Part shown: piece by piece, positions 25,207-38,200 of the stretch | Numbering within the stretch: position 1 is the first letter of the stretch | Layout: the number at the start of each line of letters is the position of its first letter | Source: Certhia americana | Lineage: Eukaryota; Chordata; Aves; Passeriformes; Certhiidae | Reading direction: 5' to 3' | Length of the DNA stretch: 64,000 bases | Assembly (NCBI GenBank): GCA_018697195.1 | Contig: CM031858.1 | Location: 85,699,037-85,763,036 of the forward strand | The notes under the pieces: generated by a model | Database searches by the model: none | Seen by the model: only the letters and a program-made list of their open reading frames with translations | Told to the model about the DNA's origin: nothing | Made by a program: the position numbers and the translations under genes

Positions 25207-27654
25207 TCATGCTTATGAAAGTGAATTTACTAGCAGTATCACAAATATATTCATACTCATTTGGTCTTGCAATAAAGCCATATGACAATTCTCAGAGATA
25301 TTCTGGCTCCCCTATAGTCCACAGACAAGATTGGTTAAGGTTTATTTAATTGTGTTTTTTGCTGGTTTGGTTTTTGGTTTTTTGTTTGGGTTTTTTTTTC
25401 ATTTTTTTATTCTTTGTTTGAGTCTAGATGCAATTAAAAAGACCCCAGAAAACAAAGCCAAACACAAACAGAAATTTTCCTTACCATGCGCAACACAGAT
25501 CTTCCCTTTCTAACTCCTTTCCTAGACAAGATTAGTTCATTAAGCTAAAATTACCCTCTGTGACTACTTTGCAGTTTTTTTATATTTCTTAAACCTTGTT
25601 TTTTGCAGTTCTATATGTACAAAACCATGTAAAACTCCTCCTGTTTTTTGTCAGTTGACTTAGTAAAAATGCCTTCTTTGTGCAACTTTCCCTGAGAATA
25701 TTTTTCTCCCCTATTATTTACCGATTCTGTCAAAATCAGAAATTTTGCACAGGTGAAAATTACTATATAGAGTTCAAATAAAACTCACATATTGTTACAA
25801 TGTACTTCTTTTAAATAACAAATTTTAAGAAATGGAATTGATGACAGTTGCATTTTAAGCTCTTTGGTGAATATACTTTCCCAAATTCAACTTTAACTTA
25901 AGGTCCCATTTACTACTGCATACTACTTGAGGATACACTGAATGCTGGTGTACAAATAGAATACAGCACACATGCTTAAAGGAGACCTTCTTTCTTTAAT
26001 CTTGCATTAGAAGGAGCTGCTGTGATGCAGTTGCCACTGAGAAGTCTCAGTTCAAAAGCAGGGAAGAGGCGGGGGACTGGAAGAAAAACACTTCGTGAAT
26101 CTCTCTCCTGCCAGGACCAATCATCCATCCTTTATTTTATAGAAGATGTCATACAGTGATGAGAATAGTATGTCCTGTGTCAAATCAATGAAGCAAAGAC
26201 TTTGTCCTGTGCTTCAGCAACCATCATGAAAGATTAATCTACACAGCATATACCCACACTTCAGTACAATTATATTCCCTGGGAGCAGATACTCGATTGT
26301 CTCAACTCCAGGCAGTGCAGACAGGGGGCACCTCCAAGCAAGCTGGGGCCAGCTGAGATGCTGTAGCCTCAGACAGAGTTCAAAATAAGGCTTACTGACT
26401 ATCCTACCTTCATACAGAATTCTATAATGTCTCAACAGGTTTATTATTTGAGAATTCATTCTATTAGTTTGGGCTTCAAAATGTAATTAAATATCTATTA
26501 TTATAAACATTCCTAATTTTTCTTGCTACAATTTTATATAAATATTCATTAGCAGTGGTGAAGGTGTGGTGCAGGTACCAATGCACAATTATGTCATCTT
26601 CAGCCACTTACTATGACAGCTGGATGTATTTTATTTAATAAAATTGATTTACTAGATAATTGGAACCTTTCCATCAAGTGTATCACATGCAAATTCAGAG
26701 ACTGATAGTACTTAAAACCGGTATTTCAGTGTTTTTGAAAGGGACGGAAGACACAGTTTTCTAGTCTGGACTTAGAATCACTGCTTGAAAAAATAGAAAG
26801 AAACTTTGAACACTTCTACTTACCTTCTCTGTTTCTTTATATAATAGTTTTCAAATTCAAAGACAACTGCAATATTTTTAATTTTGTTTCAGTGGTGAAA
26901 TCTAATAAGATATTTTCCTCCTGATGCTTCATTAAGCTCTAGAAATTAAAGGGCAGAAAGTTATAAAGGCTTAATTTAGATGTCAAATATAGTCTTGGGC
27001 AGAAAAAATGATGATTCACATAGGCAACTTGGAGAGAACACTGAAAAATAAAACGGTATCTATAATAAGTTTGCATTCACTGTCTCTCAGGTATGGTTCT
27101 GGTTGTCTATATACTCCCCATATCCACTTGTAATGACCTGCCCATTACTGACAGCTAATGACTGCAACTAGAGCACTAAAGTGTCACTGTACAAAGCCTG
27201 CTCCTGAATTATACTACTGTTCTTGATAATGCTAACATATTTATATATTAGTATTATATATTGTTTGCATATTTACAATGTCTATTTACAATACAATAAT
27301 AATAACAACATACAATAACAATAGTAAAATATTATAAGTTAGCATTATATATAGTTTGTAGTTCTTCTCTCATAATCTTCATATCCATGGTAAACCTGAT
27401 CCTCATTAATATGAGTCGTCTGTCTCCCTGATTTCTCCATTTGCTCTGCTACTGTCAAATTCAGATTGCTTTTGTAGCAGTACAGGGAAAGATAATATGC
27501 CAATGTTTTTATAAAACTTATTCAAAGTATTCGAGGAGCAAGATATAAAAGGGTATACATCATATGTGTTAACAACTAATTGCTGATTCTAAAAATTTAA
27601 TCTGAAGCAAGAGTGAGATTGCTTATTCTCACAGAGAATTTGACCAAGTCTCTG
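25207..27654. other. AT-rich DNA, no gene seen
   Basis: No gene recognised. A G/T-only tract sits at about 25361-25395. The part around 27240-27350 is very AT-rich with irregular ATA/CAATA units. Confidence 0.55.
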
Positions 27655-27726
27655 TCTGTTTTGTTTGGTGTGGTTTTTTTTTGGGTTTTTTTTTTTTTTT
27701 TTTGTTTTTTTGTTTTTTCTTTTTTG
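27655..27726. repeat. G/T-rich tract with long T runs
   Basis: T-runs separated by G or GG, including an 18-base T run. Apart from one C, the tract uses only G and T on this strand. Confidence 0.85.
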
Positions 27727-27917
27727 AACATGTTATTTAATATGTTCATCTACCTTCTGTCTTTGGTTGAATTATTCTGTCATTCTTCTTTCCATTCCTT
27801 TTGTCATCTTTCCTTAAAATGCATTACCTTGCCACAGTATAATCCCATGTGAAGACTCTGAACCCTTTCTAAAATAGCTAGCTACTGAAGAGGGAATATT
27901 TCAGGTAAACATCCAGG

Positions 27918-28253
27918 TTGTCTCTGTTTCTTGTGCAGGAAACAGGAATTATCTGTCCAGAGCAGGTCACCTATTTTGTCTCTCCAGCACAAAAGAAAAT
28001 TTTCATTTCTGGTGTCCTGGGAGAAGTGTGTTCACCTTGTACCTCACTGCTAAAGTTACCTGATGAAAGTCAGATATGCTACTGTTGCTGCTTTATTGAC
28101 CTTCCAAAGAGAAACACTGACAAAACCCAGCTGAGAATAATTCTGTTTCATGACTTCAAAACACCAAAAACCATTACTTCAGTGAAATCTATTAATCTGT
28201 TACTGGAGCATGACAGTGGTAATTCTTGTGAGGGACCATTTCAGGAGCTATAG
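27918..28253 (+). other. Unrecognised 111-codon open frame behind a splice-acceptor-like site
   Basis: The frame runs from an ATG at 27918 to a TAG at 28251-28253. A pyrimidine-rich stretch ending in GTGCAG at 27933-27938 resembles a 3' splice acceptor and is in phase with the frame. An exon starting at 27939 would encode a Cys-rich product with an Ile-Cys-Tyr-Cys-Cys-Cys segment near residue 53 and several Lys/Arg. I recognise no domain or family. No partner exons were identified on either side, and no CpG-rich promoter is near. A chance frame or the remains of an old exon or retroelement are more likely than a functional gene. Confidence 0.12.
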
Positions 28254-31200
28254 GTGGAATGAAAGTTGGGATTCTTTTCATTGAATGTACATGAGATTCT
28301 GTGCATGATTGGAGAACCAAACAAAACAGCTGGGGATGAATCCTTTTGTACATTTACAACTTTAATTAGATGTGGTATTCCAAAAGATCTTCACTTTAAT
28401 GTATGAATTATCACTAATAAAGGAAGACAACAGTGTAATGGAAACTGTTCATTTACAGAAACTTCTAGTAAGGTTAGAGTAGGGCTTGCATTAATTAGCA
28501 TTTTCATCAAAAAAGAATGTTGGATCCTGTCTGTATATAAATCTATGTGCACCATCAGTACTTCCAGTAATAAGACTCTCACTCCTGGAGATGCTCCCAT
28601 AAGTGGAAATCATCAAAACAGCTGTTTTCCAGACAGAGATACAATACTTTGTGTATGCAGCCATCATGAGGTCAGCATTTATATGCTATAGCCACGAGTT
28701 CTATTACCCCTCCAAAGCATATGCAAGTATAGTTCTCTTGACTGGGACACATAAAACAAAGATATTGCTGCTCAGTACTGCAGACTCCAGATGGTTGTTA
28801 TCAAAGGGCTTACGCTTACTTCATACGTAATGACAAAAAAATAAGGCCACAGCATGCCTTGAATAATTTCTTGTTCTGAAAGAGGCACAGGGCCCAGCTC
28901 TTCTTCTACTTATAAGTAAGAACTACCTACCAAAATTGATATGACTAAACCAACATAAGAATATTCTGGAAATGACAGCCATCAGCACATAACCTAGGAG
29001 TTTTACTACTGCTAGCTGTTCAAGTTCAATGCAAACTGAGGAGCACTCACACAACTACTCACTTGTTCTGAGGGCACTTAGACACAACAGCTGCTTTGCT
29101 GTCTACCTCTGTCTTTCTCATTACTTGCAGTTGTGCCTCTGAATACACTCCAGTTTGTGTACTATATGCTTATTGATAAGCAGCTCCAGGCTCACTTAAG
29201 TCCACCTTTGAGTGGACTTACATTTAAATCCAACTTTAAATTAAAAAAAAAAAAAAAAAAAAAAATTAAAAGTATCTTCTCCTCCTAATTTCCCAAGGGA
29301 GTCAAAGACAGAGAAGAACAGACCTCCACAGCCACAGAAAGCCAGAGGGGAAATTACAGACACAGGGTCACCACCTACCTTTAACCTCCTTCTGGAAAAT
29401 ATTTAAGTGCAAATCAGACAGAACAAGCAAGTAACACTGTTATTTTCTGACACTGTTCTGGAAGCAGTCATCTGCAAAAGAGGTTTCTAAATTATAACTT
29501 TCAGGAACAACCAGAACCATGTGCTTGCCTACAAGCTCTGAGTAAAACATGAGCAGGAGAGGGATGAAGGTTACCCTGTACTGCAGCCCTTGTGATTAGC
29601 TGTGTCTGCTACAGCTGACCCATGGGTTCCAGGTCCTTTCTGTCACTTCACTTTGCTGAGTGAGTAGTGCTTCCTTTAATTTCTGTTAACCCCTTTATCA
29701 AAAGGAGCCCTTTTTTATTTAGTGATGTAGCATGGCTGCAATCTTAATCTTCCTGGGAAAGCCAGCTATTCTATTCCTGCAGTAGCTACTGAATACTGAT
29801 TTTTACACCTCCTGGCACTGCTTCCTGGCAGGAACTGCTGATTTTAGCAATATAATCTGAAGCCAGAAGTGGGTCAGAAAAGATTAGAAATCTAATGTCT
29901 CCAATTTTGATGCTAATTAGAAAAGAGAAAGAATTGTCTTTCTTTGTAGCCTATGCCATATCTTAGACTCAAACGTAGCAAACTGATCGATGCAAGCAGG
30001 TCCTCCTGTGACTTCCCAGCACCATAGGAAAAAAAGGAAAACAACTGTGCAGAAGAGTTTGAGTAATTAGGGGCCTTAATTAGAAAGTGGAACTATGCTT
30101 CTGGAATCCATATAATTTTGCCTGGTTTCTCCAGGAAATGTATCTTCTAGTTTTTCCTCCAGGTTGTCTTTCAACAAAGCTTTCTGCTTTTGAATGTGAC
30201 TATTAAATTAAATTGCTCTATGTTTAAGACTTAAAGCTTAATTCAACACATTATTTAAGTATGTGTTAGTTCTAATCACATGGCTTGTCTCATTTGATAA
30301 TGAATTAATGGAATATTTCACCTGGTCACAGCTAAATTCTTTTTAAGTGCTTACCTTAAACCTCTAAGTCAGGCATAAGATGAAATTCAATCCTTATGTC
30401 TTCTTCTCATATTTTTGTTTCATCTTTTTACTTCAGAAAAAAAAAATACAGCAGCAGTAGTTCATTGGCTGTCAAAAAAATCCCATTCCAATTTCTTTTC
30501 AGATTCTATTTATTTTTATTTCTCTCTGATTATTTGCATTCCTTTTTAATTTTTTTAATTTCATTTAAAACATAGCAATGAGCTATAAATACATATTTTA
30601 AAATAATTTTCTGGATAAGTAGGGTATTTACAAACTCTTGTGACATAACAACAAAACCCCTTAATGTCAATATAAGACATTAACTAAGAGAAAATTATAT
30701 GAGCTAAGATATCGCTGTGTATTTGTCTATGTTCTGATTCATCAATGACTGAAAAGCATAAGAATAGAAAACAAACACACTGAGACAGCCTTCTGTTCTA
30801 CTGAATCCGATACATATTTGTTGTGAGACTCTAGTGCCATAAATGTCCAGAGTCCTTTCATTGATTGAGATAATTATAAAAATATCCTGTTTGGTTCATT
30901 TTTGAACTTGAACAGTGACATCTATCATTGAAAAAAGTTTGCTGGTTGTACATAAGGAAGCTATCTGAAAATTAAGCTAGTAAATATTTTATACTGTAGC
31001 CTCTTTGAGAGCCTTTCAAATTCTCAGACATGCACAATATCAAAGTAACAACCTATCCAAATGGGAGCAAAATATGTTTTTAAGCATTGCTCATGCTTTC
31101 AGAAAGAACATTGCTCAAGGCTGTTTCTGAATCTGTGTTCACACACACACATCTCTACCATGGGTCATGCAGGAACTCCAACTGGGTGGAGTTAAAGCAG

Positions 31201-34200
31201 CCTAAAGTAATCTGGCTAAGAAAACTTCTGTGAATAACTAGTGGCTTTAATGATGTTTTATTTCAGGTGTAAGCATTGCAAATACATCAGTGGGATAAGA
31301 AAAAAAAAAAAAAAAACCTTCATGACAACTTTTTCTTATTCTAGAAAACTATTAAACATGAAATCTTTCATTAAATCAGAACAATAAGATTCATGTAATT
31401 GCTAAAAGGATGGTCACCTAAAGCTACAACTCTAAAAGAGATGGATGAAATTAAAACAAAATAAGATACTGGTTCCTATAATCTAAAGTCTCCTTTGAAA
31501 AATCTGGAGTATTTCTTTTTCAAATTGTGTTCAGGCCTAAATCCTGATTTTCTCTCTCCTATGTTTCTGAGAATAAAAGATGGAAAGAAGATAAAATAAA
31601 TAATTTTAAGAAAGACTTAAGAGTTTCAGCATCTGAAATGTCCTATTTTTAACTAATGTTGTTAATGAAAAAGGAAAAAAAACTCTCCTTAGAAACCATT
31701 TTTAATTAAACAGAGTGAATGTTGTACTCTTTCAAAAGCTTTTTATATTTATAAGAGTTTGATAATTTAATCTAGAATGAAAGTCATCACAACCAAAAAC
31801 CTTTTTCTTCATCTCTACATGAAAACTGGCCTCTCAGTACAAACTGTTTCTCAATACATATGATTTCTCAATAAAATGTAAAGTGAAGCAAAAAAACAGA
31901 TCATAATGAAACTCAGCTTATAATATATAGACAAATGCTATATGTATTGTATTGGAGTAGTCATTATCTTTCCTTCTTCTGGAATATTTAAGTTTTACAA
32001 ATGTATTATTGGTGCACCAGTACTGGTATTTAGTTGATGATAGGCTTTGTGTTGGAAATAGGACAAATAAAAGACCCCTAATGTAGTAACAAAATGGAAG
32101 CAGAGTCTAAAAAATAGTAGTTTTATTGCAGTAAAGAAAGGAAAGGAAGAATTGGAAAGGAAGAATTTATTTTCAGACTGCAGTGTTTGCCTGCAATTCT
32201 TCTCTATCACCTTCTAGTATGTCGACAAGTAAAGGCAACTTGTTGCATTTTGTCACCACATCACCACTATGGCTTAGTCCTTAGAAAGTGGACCATGCAC
32301 AAGTAACATTCTTTGCAACCTGCAAGAGTGCAAATTACCCTGAAGGTGCTAGGAAGAGCAACTAGTGTGTATTTTGCACCTTCCCAATCCTGCAGAGATA
32401 CCGAGTTGTGAAGCAGTAACCTTTACTCTGTCTTATATAAAGTGTGATATACAAAATATAAAGTATGCTGAGGTTCAGAGGAAACAAAACCCTGGTGTTC
32501 TCTTTCAAATGCACATTAATGAAAACTAATGATTGAAGTACAGCTTGAAACTACCACCACTTAAAAGTTATGATGTCAGCTAAGCCAGAGAGTCTTTTAT
32601 TCTGCCACTATGGCAAATGCCTGGTAAGGTGACCTAGCTCGACTGTCTTTTGTTACAGACCACACTAAGTGCCATTACCTTCAATCTTCCCTGAGCTAAG
32701 AATGCAGCTACTGTCGCCCAGTTGATGCATGGTAACTAACTGCAAGCAGCAGCTTGAATGTAAACTTGATCTATCAGAACTTTCTTTTAATGCCCTTCTT
32801 CACAGTGCTCTGGGAATATTTTAGTTTTCTGCAGGGAAGAAGAGTTGTGCCATTTTCTTGTTTCCATTTTCATAGAAATACAAATGCACAGCTATTCAGT
32901 ACTGCTATTGTGACATGTGTGCCATGCTATTTTAACTAGAAGCAGAAGGACTGTTATTTTAGAGGGGAGAAAATGTTCGCACTGTGCACTGGATTCAGAA
33001 GAAATGCAGCACAGGACTCCTGGGTCTGCAGGCTTAACAGAGAATATGTCCCAGATTTTCTTATCTAGACAAAATAGCAAGCAGTGCTAGGGAAGTGCCA
33101 TGTGCAGGGCTCTGGTGAGGACAGCCCTCAGGCTCTACTTTCTCCTCCTTACTTTCTCCAACCTCAGCTCCATGTGTGATTCCTCACCATGAAGAAGAGA
33201 TAGGTCAGCCTGCAGAACTCAGATGCCTGCTCTGTCTGCCCTGTCAATGCAGCAAAATTTATGAGCCCTGAAAGCTGCACTGTAAAAGGTCGTGGCTGTC
33301 TGATGTGGAGCCAGACCATTCCGCACATCTGTGCCTGCTGTTTGTATTGTGGGCTTTTTCCTCACTAATACATAAGACAAAGGGGATAGCTACATAGCTT
33401 GAATGGAAAGGAATTTCATGTGACGTGGTAAAAACACCCCAAAGGCTTGAGGCCATCACTGGAAAATGTGGAGGAACTTATAAATCAAAGAATCTGTTAT
33501 ATGAGAAGACATCGCACAGCTTCAATGCATGGTCACCAACCATTATGAGGACCATTACTGTAACAATTTTCAGTAGGTCTCAGGTACTTTAGCTTTGAAA
33601 GTGCACATTTCACCTTAAAATCTGGAGATTATATGTAATTTCCTTCAATGACACAATGCATTGTTTGTCTTCAGTATTATTCTTCAGGCACTGTTGTCTT
33701 CCCTTATCATATTCAATTTTCATTAAAAAAAAGAAAAAAAGAATGCTGGATGGCTGATATGGCTAGAAGTTATTATTTTCTGAAAATGAAAGGTAATTTC
33801 ATTTTAAAACTCATTGTGGCATTTACCCCAGAGCTATTGAAATGTGTGGGAGGAGGAGGGGGTAAAATTATCTTTGTAGCTTTATAGTTTCATTACTATA
33901 AGTTTCAAGAAAAATAAATAAACTAAATAAACTTTAACAGCTTTTTACTATGGAAACAGGACATTTAGTCTCAGTGGGTATCCTGAGTGCTGCATTTTAA
34001 ATTTGATTTTTTTTTTTTTTTTTAAATGGGCCTGTGGGGGAAGATGATCAGGATGAAAGGAAAGGTCTGGAACTTCAGAATCATTTTAACAGCAGTTGCC
34101 AAACTTTTGAAGCCTCCATGAAACACAGCCTATTGAAGAGTACTCTAGCGTTGCTGGCTAAAATGAAAAGAATTTTAGATCAACAACTAAGATAACTGTA

Positions 34201-34904
34201 ATTCTGCATAAAATGTGATAATATTATTAATATAATATAAAGAGCAAAGAGGAAAAAAAAAAGTCCAAGTTTTATGAAAGACCTAGAGAACACTTTACAC
34301 TTTTCTAAAATCTAGAAATCAGGGATGGGCTTTAGATGAAGATTCTTTGTGCATAAAAGAAAAACACTAGGCATATTCAAAGGCTTTTGAACTAAGAGAA
34401 AGGGAAAAAATGCTATAACAATGGAAAAACTTCTGTGCAGTATAACTGCAAGTTCATGATACATGAGACAGTCAATGAACTTAGCCCTCCAGCAAAGCAC
34501 GGGCAATTCAGGGAATTATTTCCCTTCTCCTGGTAAACTTTAGACAGCTTGGCAGAAGCCATGAGCTTTATCTGTCATCCTTTTCTAGTGAAAACCATGT
34601 TTCTTCTGTAATTCAAATATGTGTAAACTGGGGCTTTGAGAAAAAGTCTTAAATGCTGCAAGCATTAATCTGAAAAAGATAGACACAGAAACTGTCAGAA
34701 GCATGTTTAGATTCATTAAAACTGAGCAACTCCAAATGTTCTTCTGTCATAGGCAAATTATCCACTCGATTTTTTTTTTTTTTCCAAACAATCCATATCT
34801 GCCTGTAAAAGGTCTCAATATAGCTGCTGAAACCTTTTAGGAATTTAACATGTCTTTAATTTTATTTTTCTCTACATAATACTACCAAGAAGCAAAAATA
34901 ATTA
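28254..34904. other. AT-rich desert with homopolymer runs, no gene seen
   Basis: More than 6.6 kb without a recognisable gene. It contains A runs at 29243-29265 (23) and 31300-31316 (17), a T run at 34007-34023 (17), and a short (CA)n near 31141. A 9-bp perfect inverted repeat (TAAGTCCAC / GTGGACTTA, 6-nt loop) lies at 29197-29220. A modestly GC-richer patch at about 32970-33450 was not identified. Confidence 0.5.
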
Positions 34905-35255
34905 GAGAATCACAGAATGAGAGGACAGCCCAGGTTGAAATGGACCTCCAGAGATCACCTGGTTCAAACTTTAATGGGAAAGGGAACCTAGATGGTTACC
35001 TGGCACCCTGTCCAACTATGTTGTGAAAACCTCTAGTTATGAAGTCTCCAAAAATTTCATCTGACATGAAACCTCTCCCAGTGAAACTTATGCCTGTTGC
35101 CACTTCTCTTCTCTTCTCTCTGTGGGAGCTTGTGAAGACAGAGCCTCTATCCTCTTTGCAGCAGCCCTTTAACTATACTGATACTATGGTGAAGTTCCCC
35201 CAAAAGCCTTCTCTTCTCCAGAGAGAAAAAGCTGCATTGCATAGGTTGCCCATGT
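34905..35255 (-). mobile_element. CR1 LINE 3' end, minus strand
   Basis: The + strand reads as the reverse complement of the CR1 terminus: GAATCACAGAATGAGAGGAC, then TGGACCTCCAGAGATCACCT, a degraded middle with a shortened CTTGCCACTTCTCTTCTC-like part, and CAAAAGCCTTCTCTTCTCCA near the right end. About 350 bp remain. Several differences from the usual CR1 pattern suggest an old or distinct subfamily copy. Confidence 0.85.
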
Positions 35256-38200
35256 TACTTTTATACATGGTATGAACATGCTACTTGATTGCACAGAATT
35301 TAAAGATGGAAAAAAAAAACCCAAAAAAACCAAAACCCAAACCTGAATTATTTTCTGGAGCAGTTGGCTACAGCTAGAGATTAAATAGTAAATAATAAGT
35401 ATGAAATTTCCATCTGGGTGTTTTAGGCAGTTCCTTCTCCATTTCCCTTCTCCCATCCAGCCAGGATGACTCCACAGCAGCCTACACCAGTCAACTACAA
35501 GTTGCCAGAGCCTTTGTTTTCCTTCTGCAGGAAACCCATCCTGTCTTTTTGCACCAGCTCTGATTTTTTTTTTTTTTTCAAGGTAGACTTCAAGCCATCA
35601 TAGAACACCATCTCAAAATTTTGTTTTTTCTGGTTAGTTTGATGGATTAGTACACTGTGTCAGCTCCAAGTGGGGAGGGAGGCCCTCAGGGTCATCATAA
35701 AACAGGAACCATTGAACCAGGAGCCAGATTCATTTGTGCTGCTATTGAACTCCCATGAAATGTTCAGCACTGAAGTGCTCTTTCTGCTACCCACTCTCAA
35801 AAAAATTATTGGTTCAAGGAAGAATCCTAACCTCTTTAATTTGTGCCATTGTGAATTCATTGTAAGTTTGTTTCCTAACATTCTTATTTCTTTGCCCTCT
35901 ATGTTCAAGTACAGAGGTTAATTTGGTAACACAAACCATGCTGAAGAATGACTACAAAAGTCGAACAGCGAACTGCTGGCTCTCCAAATATGTTGATGAT
36001 AACAAATTTTAATTGCTTCAGAGTGTCGAATGTGTGTCAGCAGTTTTCCTTAGACCATTTTTACACATCCAGTGTTTCAAATAATGATTTTACAACTAAG
36101 GAGAATAAGCACTCACACTGTGGTTTCAGAAATAACAAATGGAGGTATCCTTTTGAGAACAAATACTCTGGGAGTTTTGAATAGCATTATACTGTCTTGA
36201 ATTCAACAGGGAGAGCACTAGGACTTTGTATCTGACATTTAATTTAAAAAATAGCCTGTGCCTTTGAGGAAAAAGAAAAAGAAAGGCTGTGCTTAAAACT
36301 GTAAGCAATGATTCAGACACTTCCAATTTCTTTACATTGACTACACTATTAGTACCTGTTCAAGATACATATTTTTTTTTCCGACATTGTGATTATGTGT
36401 CTGTAAAAGCTGAAACAAAAGAGGTTTTAAAATTATATTAAGAATGCAGTTGTCCTTTTCTGTTCAAAATTTATTGGTGTGATTAAACTATTACTTTTAA
36501 TATAAAAATGAAAGCCTTTAGCACAAAACAGGTGTTTGAGCTGGATCAGATACTGGAGGAAAGGTTATTCACATCAATACAGAGCTCAGGGAGAGCTATG
36601 TAGCCTTGTTCCCGGGGTTAAATACAGTGATTGTCATGGGACTGAATAAAGGAGTCCTTAAAGGAGTCCTATCTTTACAGTCTGTTCGAAGTCACAAAGG
36701 ACTGAGGCAGGTACTGCAGGAGCTGAGCAGATGCTTTACTGCTTTACACTGCTTAGTTGGTCTAACAGGGATTTCACTGTCCCTTGCTCAGCTCCTCAAG
36801 AATGAACCTGAGCTTTCCATGTCTAGTGCAGATTCCCCACTTTGAACAGCACTCCCACTCAGTGACGTCACCATGAAACTGGCATGATAAAAACTTAACA
36901 GCTTCATGCAAAGTCAATATAATCTTCTTGGCTTATATGAACTCTTCATTTCTTGATGATTCCTTTTTGTACCAGTGCTGCCCTATCTCAAGTATTTTTT
37001 TCATAAACAGACAAATTTTGCTGAGTTATTTTGCAGATTAAAAAACCCCACCCTTTGTCTGAAAATAAGATTCTTTATTTCTTCTCTTGGTCACCCTTTC
37101 CTTTAAAAAAAAAACACAAACAAACAAACAGAAACCAAACCGACACCATATATCATTTTAATAATGGAATAAAGTTCACAAGGTGGAAAAAATAAAGCAG
37201 AACACAGATCATAGAATGAAGATTGTCTGCGTTGACAGAGCAAGAAAGACCGTTACTCCAGAAATTGTCCTGTTCTCCGTCTGGAGCACTTAATTGCAAT
37301 TTCTTTAAGACAAAATATTTGCCATTGCATAAAAAAAAGGATTTTTCTGTTTTTCTGCAGAAAGAGTTACTGCCCATCTTAGGGCTAAATAGAGTTCACA
37401 TTTCTACAGGGCAGTTTGTTCAAACAACTCTGTGAAGCAAATTGTCATAAGAGACTGACATTTGGGCTTCACTGGGAAACTTTCTGGTTCAGTTCAGAAA
37501 AGCAACAACTGATAGACTTACACAATAATAGTACTTTTACTTCTGACTCCAATTGAAATCAGACCATCCAGGGTAAAGAGTAATGAAATATCTTTTTTCT
37601 CTCAGTTATCTAAAATGCTTTGTTTCAAGTCTGGTTTTAATTTTAGAGTTTGGACTAGTTCTTGTTTAAGCACTGGTTCTTCTAGCTGTAATCCCTTTGA
37701 TTCCTACATGTACAGGATACACAGACAAATCCTGGAAAGGTCACTAAGAGACAAACTGAAAGAGAAAGTTGTTTAGCCTCTTCTCCTTACAAAAAGGATT
37801 TTGTTTTTCTTCTCCTTGCTTCTTACATCATTTATTTTTACCCAATATTCACAGGTTGTCTTCCTGTGCTATTGTCATCCAGTATTCATACAGCTTCATA
37901 ATATCTTCCCACTGTGTGCATTCTACCATGGAAATTGCATTTCAAATAAATCAATACTGTATTTTAGGCAAATTCATCTCCCTGGATGAGCCCCACTTAG
38001 TGTAAGAGCTAATTGACTACTAACAGTGGATTAGGAATTATGAGTGAAATCAGTTTTAAAATTACATAAATTAGAAAAAGCAATATACTCCCAATACACA
38101 AGTCTGTCACAGCTCTATTTTCCATAGCCCCTAATACAAACAAACACAAAATATATTTGACTTATCAGGTATTTAGGAGCAGAAATATATTGGAAAACAT

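Noticed and set aside
29197..29220. 9-bp inverted repeat with 6-nt loop (TAAGTCCAC / GTGGACTTA) near a 23-base A run
   Set aside because: About this many 9-bp hairpins are expected by chance in 64 kb; no terminator or small-RNA context.
37205..37225. ATCATAGAATG string resembling a CR1 end
   Set aside because: The following sequence does not continue into the CR1 3' pattern, so the match is coincidental.
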